Below, one piece after another: positions 11,389 through 20,738 of a DNA stretch of 31,887 nucleotides. How positions within the stretch are numbered: the stretch's first letter is position 1; the number at the start of each line of letters is the position of its first letter. The notes under the pieces were generated by a model. It worked only from the letters and a program-made list of their open reading frames with translations. It ran no database searches and was not told the origin of the DNA. The position numbers and the translations under genes are program-made. This DNA comes from Carex sylvatica (Eukaryota > Streptophyta > Magnoliopsida > Poales > Cyperaceae), in contig CAXKVR010000919.1 of the NCBI GenBank assembly GCA_964058845.1, positions 1-31,887 of the forward strand, written 5' to 3'.

Positions 11389-12478
11389 ATCCCTCATTTC
11401 CTCCTCATTTAATATATTCCAATTTGTTTAGAACGTTTGTGATATTTTGTGGTTTTGCTGGGTACGTGCAAATGAGTTTCATGCAATGTTATCAGAATTG
11501 GACCGAATATCAACTCGGTAAAGCTTCGGTTCAACGATTTATCGGTCGGACCAATGGGTCAATCGGTTCAACCGTTGATTTTTTAAACAATTATATATTA
11601 CATTTTTTTGATAAAAATTCACACACATATATTAATTAATATACCATACTTAAAACAAAGCAAAAAAGGGCAAAAATAAATAAGAAACATATAGAACTCA
11701 ATTACAAAACAAGACTTGGTACCTCCGTGTGTGTGTACACACGAGGCAAAGCTCAAACTGAATTAAAGCAAGACCCGTTGAACTTGGTTTACTATTTCCT
11801 ATGTTATTAGTCGACTTATTTGATTTGGACATTTCATCGAATACTTTAAGAGCATTTTCAATTCTTCAATATCCAAAGTTATACATTAATCCAATCAAGT
11901 TTCAAATACTACGCACAAACACAATGCACCGATTGATGAGATTACCAGCAACCTATCCCTATAATAACTTTGAAAAAAATTATACCTTGACATCCGCTAT
12001 TAAAAATTTTCAAATTTTTTTTTTTTGAAATAAGTAAATAAATAGGAACGAAAGCTGAACAATGAACATCCCTTAAGGCATATCTGAAACTACATGTAGT
12101 GAGAGAAATAATCGAGCTCAGTGAAAAAAATAGTAGAAGCAAGAATAAAAGGTAATTTGTACCAAAATTGTTCTTACAGGAAAGCAATGCAAGACCAAAA
12201 TTCAGCAATCACACTAATAGAGCAACAAAAATCAACCAGCATCAAAACAAGAGATTAGAAAGAAGAACCGATGTGAATCACCAGCATCAAAGAAGAGAAG
12301 CAATACAAGTCAGTACGAACAACCCATGATGGAAGAGACGGGAAGAAATGAAATAAAAAAAGAATGAAGCGTATTGGATTTGCATAAAACCGTGGTTTTC
12401 TTGCTGCACGGTCTACGGTTCACATGAAAAAATGATCGGTCAAACCGGTTTTGACCGGTTCAGTAACATAAACGGTCC

Positions 12479-12690
12479 GGCCATTTTTATTAATATCCCC
12501 TCCGAAAAAGAAAATTTTAAAAATAACCCTGCAATTAATTTTTTTTTATTCATGCCCTGACCGCCATGCCCACGGACGGCCCATATTCCTAATGAAGCGC
12601 CCGGCTCAAGAGCGGGTCACAAGCACAGTGGGGCGCCACACCCACGGGCGGTCCAAATGCTATGTGGGGCGCCCCCCCCACGGGCGGTTC
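12479..12690 (+). repeat. Left terminal inverted repeat of the MULE
   Basis: The outer 70 bases are AT-rich; the inner part is strikingly GC-rich, with repeated CCCACGGGCGG and GGGGCGCC words. A run of 8 C interrupts the inner end, against 18 G in the right arm. The repeat ends near CGGGCGGTTC. Confidence 0.88.
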
Positions 12691-12702
12691 AGTATGCATG
12701 CA

Positions 12703-12709
12703 TTTATAA
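12703..12709 (+). promoter_or_regulatory. Inward TATA-like box beside the left MULE repeat
   Basis: TTTATAA lies just inside the left repeat and is followed by a CT-rich stretch (12716-12770) resembling a plant leader. It would drive plus-strand transcription toward the scrap at 13290. This is inferred from position; no transcript is known. Confidence 0.4.
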
Positions 12710-12842
12710 CCCCGTTTTTTCTCTCTCCTGCCCACTCCAACCATTACCATCACTCCCGGCAGCAGAAGCGGGCGATTTTTTTGGCGAAAAGCGACATGTA
12801 TTATTTAAATTATATTTAATTATTTAGTAATTAGTCAATTAA

Positions 12843-13175
12843 TGTACGATTACTGTACAATTACTGTACAATTACTGTAGTATTTACTGTACGATTACTG
12901 TACAATTACTGTAGTATTTACTGTATGATTACTGTACAATTAATGTAGTATATACCATACAATTACTGTACGATTACTGTACAAGTACTGTAGTATTTAC
13001 TGTACAATTACTGTAGTATCTACTGTTTGATTACTGTACAATTACTGTAGTATGTACTGTACAATTACTGTAGTATGTATTGTACGATTACTGTACCATT
13101 ACTGTAGTATTTACTGTATGATTGCTGTAGAATTTGCTGTACAATTACTGTATAATTATCGTTCAATTACTGTAA
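12843..13175. repeat. Minisatellite of 11-12-base units
   Basis: Units of the form ATTACTGTACA and TTTACTGTAGTA alternate, often as a ~34-base compound (CGATTACTGTA, CAATTACTGTA, GTATTTACTGTA). A detached fragment occurs at 13229-13250. It lies between the left leader and the plus-strand scrap, and downstream of the PMD gene's last exon. Confidence 0.85.
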
Positions 13176-13289
13176 GTGTTGCATTTACCTCTAGCAACAA
13201 GTTTTTATTTTTTTATTTACAATTTATTATTGTACAATTACTGTAATATTTATTAAATTTTTGTTTAAGTGTAGTTTGTTAAGGAAAAG

Positions 13290-13356
13290 ATGTTAGTTGC
13301 ACTGTATGTGGGCGGCAAGCTACAAAAGGGTGTAGATGACGTGTATTATTACAACA
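13290..13356 (+). pseudogene. Probable first exon of a mudrA-like transposase (scrap)
   Basis: ATG at 13290 opens 22 codons reading LVALYVGGKLQKGVDDVYYY before a consensus donor (GTAAGC at 13357). The pattern of a short hydrophobic strand, GG, and a V-D-VYY segment resembles the N-terminus of plant Mutator transposases. Position supports it: just inside the left repeat and its TATA-like box, on the plus strand. No transposase core (MULE DDE domain, zinc finger) follows. The piece is short, so a chance frame is possible. Confidence 0.4.
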
Positions 13357-13410
13357 GTAAGCAATTAAAATTTAAAATTTTTAATTAAAGTATGTTTCAG
13401 TTGTACTTAC

Positions 13411-15385
13411 TGCGCGAGCATTTATCGGACCCCAAGGCATGTAATTGGTAGATGAATCCATCAGTCTACGTCGAAGGATGTCGCCATAATGGCCTGTAAG
13501 GTAGACTGACGACATGCCCCATTTCTGGTACCAAACGGCATATCTCAAATCTCCGGGACCAGCACCCAACGATGCAGCTGATGGCGGACTCCATAAGTGC
13601 TGCTCCGGATGTCTAGCCCGGTTGTACTCCAAGATGAAGTGCTGGCTCTAGTCGACTTTGCTCTTAGTGTGCGCCGTACTGCAGGTACAATTAAATAGAA
13701 AAGATGTAAACGGTGGCATTATTAAGGTGATAATGAAATTAAGTAGATACTTACTTGTGAAACTTGTCAGTATCATCCTTACCCATCAGCGGGTACTCCG
13801 GGATGAAAGCATCTAAGCCAAACTGTCGAGATACACGATCCGGGTAGTGGTACTCCACTATCCAGTAACAAACGACCGGTCCCCGATAATACCATAGTCG
13901 TATCTGCTCTGGATCTAATGTCAGTCGGCTCAGAAGGGATGCACGATAGAATGGACGATACGGAAACCAGTCGATATTCGCATCTCGGAGCATCTGGAGC
14001 TGACCCCGGACATAAGAAACTCCCCTGCCCGTCTCTTCATAACTCTGATGACAGCCCCATATGGCACCGTACGCGGGGCATCTGTCTGGGTCAGGAACTG
14101 TCCATCGGAGATGTGGCAATGGTATAGCTGGCCGATTTACGGGTAGATGTGACCACGACCAATGCTGGAGCAGAAGAAGCGGTCCAAAAATCTGTCTATT
14201 CTTCACCTGAAAATTTAACTTAAAATAAGAACTCGGTGCTTCTTATCCAACCTTCAATAACAACGTATATTAATACAGACTTACCAGACAAGCATGACAC
14301 AGGCCTCTGTATAAGTGGGCGAGAACAGCTCCACCCCAGTTCCATCTCGATTCATTCTCCATATTCCTCAGCAGGGAGAGATACATAATCGGGACCGCGT
14401 CACTGCTGGAATCCTCGAACATGACGGCACCACACAAATCCAATACATACGCCCTAGTATACCTGCAATAGAAAATAATCAATATAAATAATTGAGATTT
14501 GTTGATGAACTACTAACTTACTTTAAAAAGTGTGATGGTACCTCCTGACCGCCTCAATGTCAGTAGTCTCAGGAATTATCTGATTCTGGAAGAAGTGAGT
14601 CCGGAGTGCCTTTAGAGAAATACAGTACCCAGAATACCGGAACTCCTCATCCTCCCCCTTCTTCTTCTTATATTTCTTCTGCAGATTTTTTGGATCACAC
14701 CCTAACAACTCCGGTATCATCCTCTGCAGCTCTGGATGGTCTGAGATGCCACCTATGGGGTCGCCATCAATACGTAAACCCCATAAGGCGCTCACATCAC
14801 CAAGGGTGACTGTCATCTCCCCGACCGGGAGATGAAATGTATGGGTCTCAGGTCGCCATCTCTCTGCTAGACCATGCATCAGAGACTGATCGATCTTACT
14901 CTGCGGCATGGTGGCAAGCTGATACAACCCAAGGTTCAAGAGGTATCGCTCCATTTCTTTATGGGGAACAAATGGAATCTCAGACCTACGGTGCCTCACC
15001 GTAAGCATGACATCATTCTGTATTTATTATCAATTTGTCAGACTCAAATCGTGCCATTTTTTTAGTATTATTTACATTAAGTATAAAAATCACGTACCTC
15101 AAGAGATGCCAATGAGACGCGGTGCTTAACATGATGGGTCCATAGAAGATGACTAAATGTGTCAGGATCATGCACGCCATCTGTAAAACAGGCCTGAGAC
15201 GACGGACCCGCTCCAATCGGATCCTCAAATCCCCTACCAGTCGTATCCTCATATGACGACTGGCCCTCTCCAGTCGGATCCACCGAGAATCCGCTCGCTC
15301 CAGTAGGATGCACAGCATCTGGAGCCGCTCCAGCTGGACCCGCTGCAAGCTTAGGTTGTACTCCCCACCGTCTAGACCTGGGCAT
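13411..15385 (-). pseudogene. Plant mobile domain (MAIN/MAIL-like) gene of the MULE, one nonsense codon
   Basis: Five minus-strand exons join in phase: 15385-15098, 15017-14542, 14462-14285, 14206-13755 and 13678-13411, all with GT-AG borders. The N-terminus (about 70 residues) is low-complexity, rich in Gly, Ala and Pro. The PMD begins in exon 2 with a YLLNLGLYQLA segment, then ERWRPETHTFHLPVGEMTVT and DVSALWGLRIDG, the PMD hallmark, and continues in exon 3 (RAYVLDLCGAVMF; WGGAVLAHLYRGLC) and exon 4 (PLLLLQHWSWSHLP; LRWTVPD). Exon 5 starts TAHTKSKVD followed by TAG (13650-13648) where family members usually have Trp, so the product ends at residue 474; 79 more codons remain open after it. 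If the stop or the splice choice were different, translation could run into the last intron to 13381. PMD proteins include Arabidopsis MAIN and MAIL1, which act with the phosphatase PP7L in silencing of TEs and gene expression; TE-borne copies are widespread. Its role in this element is unknown. Confidence 0.85.
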
Positions 15386-15479
15386 ACTACATTAACCAAA
15401 AAATATATATTAATCAATAACAACTTAAGAAAATCAAATTTTATTCGCAATTTTAAATAATTTCTAAATATTTTCAACC

Positions 15480-16900
15480 AAATTCAAACCCTAATTCAAC
15501 TGCAAATTCAAGCAATTGAAACCATACAATGGTTAATTAATAATAATAAACTCCTAATTGTATGATATTAATATATTCAATGATTATACAATAAATATAA
15601 TATATTATATTATTTTTATAATAATTATTAAATATATTAAGAATATAACATATTAGTTATATAATTAATATAAAAATTATATAATAATTATTAATCAAAA
15701 TATACAAATTATATAATATTATAATAATAAGTATTTAATATATTAAGAATATAATATATTAATTATATAATTAATATAAAAATTATTGTCAAATTTACTT
15801 TTTAAAATTAAACTTACTGTATATGCTTGTATAAGTGTCAGACGTACAGAAATGACCTATTTTTATAACTTATAATTGTAAAATTATAAAATTAACAAGT
15901 TACATGTTGATGCTTATCAATTAAATACTAGTGAAATTATGCTAGAATATATTAAATATTATATGAAAAAAGAAAACTACAAAAACATAAAGTATCTGTT
16001 TTATTTTCAATAAAATTGATCATTATCTTTTGCAAATCATATAATTAGATTTACATTTAAAATGCATGCAAAAATTTAAATAAAAAATCTCAAAATGCAT
16101 GCAAAATTTTGCAATAAAATCGAAAAACATGCAATTTACTTGAAAAAAAAAATATAACTAGTGAAATTATGCTAAAATATATTAATTATTATATGAAAAA
16201 AGAAAACTACAAAAACATACAGTATTTGTTTTATTTCCAATAAAATTGATCATTATCTTTTGCAAATCATATAATTAGATTTACATTCAAAATGCATGCA
16301 ACAATTTAAATAAAAAAATCTCAAAATGCATGCAACAATTTAAATAAAAAATCTCAAAATGCATGCAAAAATTTGCAATAAAATCGAAAAACATGCAATT
16401 TACTTGAAAAAAATATATGTAATTTTTAAACAACTTTTGATATATTTCAAAATAATTTATTTTACTTGAAATTAATTTGTATCGATATAGACATGTATTT
16501 CGTCAACTAATTTCAAACATTCCTCAACCCTAAAATTTTTAAACCATAAATTCTAACTCTAAATTTTTAAATAATTCAAGCAATTGATCCGTAATAATCC
16601 TAAATTGAACCATAAACCCTACATTTTTAAGCAATTTACAACCATAAACCCTAAATAACCCTAGCACATCCAAAAAATTCAAACAATTTCACCATAATAG
16701 TTTTACCATAATAACCATATCACATTCAATTCGACCAATCCAGACAATTCAACTAATTCGAGCAATTCAACTAATTCGAGCAATTCAACTAATTCGAGCA
16801 ATTCAACTAATTCGAGCAATTCAACAAATTCGAAACAACTCTAATTGAACTAATTCAACCATTATTGAGCCACAATTCAACAAATTCAACAATTGAACTA
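15480..16900. repeat. AT-rich block with a ~230-bp tandem duplication
   Basis: The segment starting ACTAGTGAAATTATGCT at 15927 recurs at 16157, with the following AAAACTACAAAAACATA and AATGCATGCA words in the same order. The second copy carries an extra internal duplication of a ~40-base TCTCAAAATGCATGCAA module. The rest (15540-15790) is nearly pure AT. It lies upstream of PMD exon 1 and is probably leader intron or spacer of that gene. Confidence 0.7.
16745..16833. repeat. 18-base tandem repeat
   Basis: Four perfect units of CAATTCAACTAATTCGAG plus a degenerate fifth. It is followed by looser AATTCAAC words to about 16890. Function unknown; it is part of the MULE interior. Confidence 0.85.
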
Positions 16901-16907
16901 ATTCAAA

Positions 16908-16932
16908 CCAAAACCCTAACCCTAACCCTAAA
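16908..16932. repeat. Interstitial CCCTAA run
   Basis: Three six-base CCCTAA units in the MULE next to the PMD leader. Plant telomeres use the seven-base CCCTAAA, so this is a telobox-like sequence rather than a telomere. On the minus strand it reads AGGGTT, a motif found in leaders of some plant genes. Confidence 0.6.
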
Positions 16933-16969
16933 TTGAAAAATTATTGAATCGAAAAAAAAATTACATGAG

Positions 16970-17060
16970 AAGCTCGGTGCAGAGGCAGTGGTAGTGCTCG
17001 GTGCAGCGGTGCTCGGTGAAGCGGCTCGGTGAAGTGGCTCGGTGAAGCGGCTCGGTGAAG
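16970..17060. repeat. 15-base tandem repeat (CTCGGTGAAGCGG type)
   Basis: About four units of GGCTCGGTGAAGCGG with single-base changes, followed by a shift to purine-rich DNA. On the minus strand it reads CT-rich and lies within the presumed 5' leader of the PMD gene. Confidence 0.8.
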
Positions 17061-17219
17061 CAGCTTGAGGGAAAGGAGAGAACAAGATGGAGAGGAGTTG
17101 GCCGGAGAGGGGAGGTGGGGGTGGGCGGCACTGGCGGGTTTTTCTTTTTCTGTTTGGTGCGGAGGGGAAGAGGCAGAGAGGAGGAGAGGGAAGGGTTCGG
17201 CTGGGTTAAAATAGCCCAT
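17061..17219 (-). promoter_or_regulatory. Promoter and CT-rich leader of the PMD gene
   Basis: On the minus strand the right repeat is followed by TATTTTAA (near 17206-17213) and then a long C/T-rich tract (17205-17062) typical of plant leaders. This mirrors the left side, so the two arms appear to be opposing promoters. Inferred from sequence only. Confidence 0.45.
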
Positions 17220-17445
17220 TTGGACCGCCCGTGGGGGGGGGGGGGGGGGGCGCCCCACATAGCATTTGGACCGCCCGTGGGTGTGGCGCCCCACTGTGCT
17301 TGTGACCCGCCCTTGGGCCGGGCGCTTCATTAGAAATATGGGCCGCCCGTGGGCCTGGCGGTCAGGGCATGAATAAAAAAAAATTAATTGCAGGGTTATT
17401 TTTAAAATTTTCTTTTTCGGAGGGGATATTAATAAAAATGGCCGC
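17220..17445 (-). repeat. Right terminal inverted repeat of the MULE
   Basis: This is the inverted copy of 12479-12690. It contains an 18-base G run (17233-17250) where the left arm has 8 C, and otherwise about five substitutions. The terminus reads GCGGCCATTTT inward. Confidence 0.88.
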
Positions 17446-17711
17446 AAACGGTCCTTTTAAAGAATTAGACTGGATAGGTATCCGGGTCCGGTTTTTTTCA
17501 GTTAAACCACCAGTCCGATCCGATTCTAATAACACTGGTTTCATGCCTTTGTAAAAAGACTCATAGAATTCGTTCGACACTAGTCTAAGCTCAATTTGGT
17601 CAGTGATAAAATTTGGGTTTAGTTGAAATCAAGTTATTTAAAAATATGCAGTCCGAAAGGCCTATTTCTAGACTCAGAATATGTGGATTGAATGAATTGC
17701 CGTTGCTTTTA

Positions 17712-18131
17712 CACCTTGTTTGGATGGAGAGTAGAGGGAGGGAGGGAATGCAAAGGAACAAAAAATTTCTGTTGAATTGTGTTTAGTTGATAAAATTATG
17801 TCGAAGGTGAAGGGTACATGAGGTGAAAGATTTAACCTTGTATTATTATAATTAATATAATCGGTTTTTCTTTCAAATTGGGATGTAACAGATGGAAAGA
17901 AATTTTGTTACAAATATTTTTTTTTAAAAATGACACAAATACCGAACCCAATATCTGACATATAAAATTCTCATACAATATTTTTTTCTCGAACCTACAA
18001 CAGTAACTAAATTTCTCATTAACCTCCTAAATTTTAATATGCTAATCGTCCTTTCTATTCTATTTCATTTCCTTTTATTATTTATCTTCCGTTCTTTCCT
18101 CTACTCTCCATCCAACCATCCAAACAGGGTG
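17712..18131. mobile_element. PIF/Harbinger (Tourist-like) MITE
   Basis: The 420-bp element has ends CACC(T/C)TGTTTGGATGG inverted; GGATGGAGAGTAGAGG recurs in both arms. Flanking TTA at 17709-17711 and 18132-18134 is the Harbinger duplication. No coding capacity. Confidence 0.85.
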
Positions 18132-18134
18132 TTA

Positions 18135-20250
18135 GAGATTGTAATGATGGACCGGACAGAGTTGATCTCTGTTCCCAGTTCCAAATTCAGTTCGTTATTT
18201 TATTTTTAGTATGCTCTATCTGACTTGTAATTAAGATTCGACTCGTCTTAGTACCCCTGAGGAGATTAGATCTAATCCTATTCCTAAATTAATCAAATAT
18301 ATCTAAACTGGCAAAAAGTATAAACATTTAGTTTTTAACAATTTATTTTTAATTGAATTTCATAATTTAGTTTGAAAACAAATGTATATATGTCTAATGG
18401 AATGGTTATGCAGCATTGGTTTTAGCTTTCTATGTTGAATGGGCCCGATAGAAAAGGACAAACATTTGTCAAGTGCAAGTTGGCAAATTATGTCAGGCTG
18501 TCAGCTTTTGCTAATTGCTATGCTCCATACAGCATACTCGTTGGTTCTTAACTTCTTATTAACTGCGTCGTTTTGTCGTTACTCCAAGAGAATGTAAAGT
18601 AAATTCAGCGGGAAAAGAAAATTAATCATGCAGTTATCGTTTCTGTCATGTTACGTTGCAACAAGTTATATATCTTGTTATTTTAGTTACACTATTTTAT
18701 ATTATGTAAATTGATTCAGTAACATTATGTAGTTAATTTTTTAATATTATTTTTTAATTATAATTTATTTTATAACAGTTTTTTTACGTGAAAATAATAA
18801 TTAAATGTAATAAGTTATGTAACGTGATTATCATCCACTATTTTAATTATGTACGTCATGATACATTATGTAAAAATATATTTTAATTATGTAATGTATT
18901 AAGACGTGATCAAGTCACAACGTAGTAGATCACGTTACGTTTTTTCTTTACTAGATATGGTTATAACTTCTCTAATACCAATATTTATAAAACTATGGAA
19001 CAACTCACAAAACCATTTTTAAAGATGGCTTTTGTGAAATATAGCAAAATTGTTATATGTATTACTAATTAGGATAAACAAATAAATAAGTTTACGATAA
19101 CAAGTTTACTGTTGTTAATAATAAAAATACATAGCATAAACATTAAATAAAAATATGTGTGTAGAACAAATTCGAAATTCGACAATGGAAAACTTATGTT
19201 GATAAGGTGGTTATATATATCTATTTCATTTTCAGCACTCTAATATGGTTTAGGAATCATGTATTAATCAATTAAAAAAATAATAATGGATAGGCTATAT
19301 TATTGTGGATCCGTATGTTCCATTATGCTTAGTCATAAAATATTAAAAAAAATAATAATAATTGACTCTCATTTTTTTATATCTATGTATATTTTTTTTC
19401 ATTTTTTTGTATTTATGTATAATTTGTATATAATTTAGAGTAAAATGTCATTGAGTAATATAAATTGACTGTTATTCTTAGCATCAAATTTTTATATGAT
19501 TGACTTTCATTATATGTTTGATCCTTCAGATGCAGAGCTACAGTAGATCAGGAGTGGGCATTGATAAAAAAAGAGAGCTTAAATTCATATATATTTGAGT
19601 TATTGCCTACTCAAACTGTAATTTTTGCCCACCTCTGCAGTGGAAATGTGCAAATGTGTTCTTTTCAACTCCCTCTGCCTACAAGTAATTAGCTTGAAAT
19701 TTTTGTTTCTTCTTTTTTCTATTTTCGTAATTTTTGAGAGCAAGTTTTTCTTTATCTTGGATTTTCAAATACTCTTTAAGATGACCTCTTCACCTGTTTG
19801 AACCTGATGCACATGAGCCTTCAAATATATTGTAATAGAATTATGTGAACCATGTCTATATAACAAAATATCAAACAAAAGCGAAGAAGCCAGAATTATC
19901 TTTTCTCCTCCACTCCATTTTCAATGAATAAGATGTCTCCATTTATTTTCATTTCTTTCTCTCCATTTTAGAATTCAGGATGCCTCCACTTCTCTTAATT
20001 TTATGTTTGAATTAGTTTCTATATTTTTCTTTCTTCATTTTTCTTTCTACATTTTTTTTCTTTTCCTATTTTCTTTTTATTTTAAATGGTTAAGGATATG
20101 GCAAAATGAATGTCACGAGTTTGTAAAATTTTAGATGAAATTTGTACTTTTCTTTGTTTTTTATGCTCACTCCTAGACAAATTTCTGACTAAGTCATTGT
20201 TGACCCCATGGTTCGGAAGCCTGCTCTGCTCCGGCATATATGAACACATC
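18135..20250. other. AT-rich intergenic stretch
   Basis: No gene was recognised. At 18640-18950 words such as TTACGTTG, GTAACGTGAT and TTATGTAA recur in both orientations, possibly an old foldback. At 19549-19637 a short unit has inverted ends (CAGGAGTGGGCA; TGCCCACCTCTG) with flanks CAGTAGAT and CAGTGGAA (6 of 8), a possible degraded hAT MITE. Other parts are simple AT sequence and T-rich runs. Confidence 0.35.
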
Positions 20251-20253
20251 AAA

Positions 20254-20491
20254 GTTATGCTTGGTTGTGAAGTAACTTTAATTCGGAGTAAATTGTTACT
20301 CTAAGCTAAGATGAAGTAAATTAATCATGTTTGGTGAAGTAAGCTAAACCATCTCTCTAGGTGGAGTAAGTTACTCCGGTTTAGCTCACCTCTTACTCCA
20401 TCTTACTCATTTTATTTTATTCCTCGTTTGACTCCTTAAACGTGAAGTAAGGAATTTACTACACCTCTTACTCCACAACCAAACATGGCCC
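20254..20491. mobile_element. Tourist-like MITE, 238 bp
   Basis: The ends carry ATG(C/T)TTGGTTGTG(A/G)AGTAA in inverted orientation, and GAGTAAG-type words run through both arms. AAA flanks both ends, consistent with but weak evidence for a 3-bp duplication. No coding capacity. Confidence 0.65.
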
Positions 20492-20738
20492 AAATTTTTT
20501 AAATAAAATGTCTTAAATAATTAATGTTTGAACGCGTTTCAGACCCTTTGGCGTGCTGTTCATGAAAAAAAGAAGAAAAAAAACAAGAAAGGAAAATATG
20601 GATTTAATGTATTTTTTACAATTAAACAAGTTTAACACCGCAAAAAAATACGTTTAATTTTAAAGCATAAAACGACATGTGATAGGAAAAGTAAATTTAA
20701 CATGCATAAACTTTTTAAAATCTAATGATTAATCTAGT

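Larger units (their letters stand above)
12479..17445. mobile_element. Mutator-like element (MULE) carrying a plant-mobile-domain gene
   Basis: This 4967-bp element has inverted repeats of about 210 bp starting GGCCATTTTTATTAATATCC. It is flanked by identical 9-mers AAACGGTCC (12470-12478 and 17446-17454), the Mutator duplication size; the right end carries two extra bases (GC). The arms differ at about five positions over ~195 bp outside homopolymers, so insertion is fairly recent. Each arm is followed inward by a TATA-like word and a CT-rich leader pointing into the element. Contents from left: a first-exon-like transposase scrap (plus), a minisatellite, a five-exon PMD gene (minus), AT-rich tandem duplications, short repeats and the leader of the PMD gene. 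No full transposase is present, so it is probably non-autonomous. It lies inside the hAT element described at 11484. Confidence 0.9.
11484..17537. mobile_element. Non-autonomous hAT element, split by a Mutator-like insertion
   Basis: The terminal inverted repeat CARTGTTATYAGAATYGG lies at 11484 and, reading inward, at 17537. Identical 8-bp flanks GTTTCATG (11476-11483 and 17538-17545) match the hAT duplication length. Subterminal DNA is rich in ACCGGTT-type words (for example near 12441-12460). Removing the nested element leaves about 1.08 kb with no transposase frame, so it depended on another hAT for movement. The left part (11484-12478) and the right scrap (17455-17537) are otherwise featureless and AT-rich. 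Confidence 0.85.

Noticed and set aside
12843..13175. CRISPR-like or centromeric array
   Set aside because: Contiguous short units without unique spacers, confined to one transposon in a plant genome.
13411..15385. PMD gene as a host MAIN/MAIL gene
   Set aside because: It lies entirely between the terminal repeats of a MULE with target duplications, so it is element cargo.
16908..16932. Telomeric repeat
   Set aside because: Only three six-base units inside a transposon, with the wrong period for plant telomeres.
16903..17447. Long minus-strand proline/serine-rich frames in the right MULE end
   Set aside because: They run through tandem repeats, the homopolymer and the terminal repeat; composition explains them, and the leader reading fits better.
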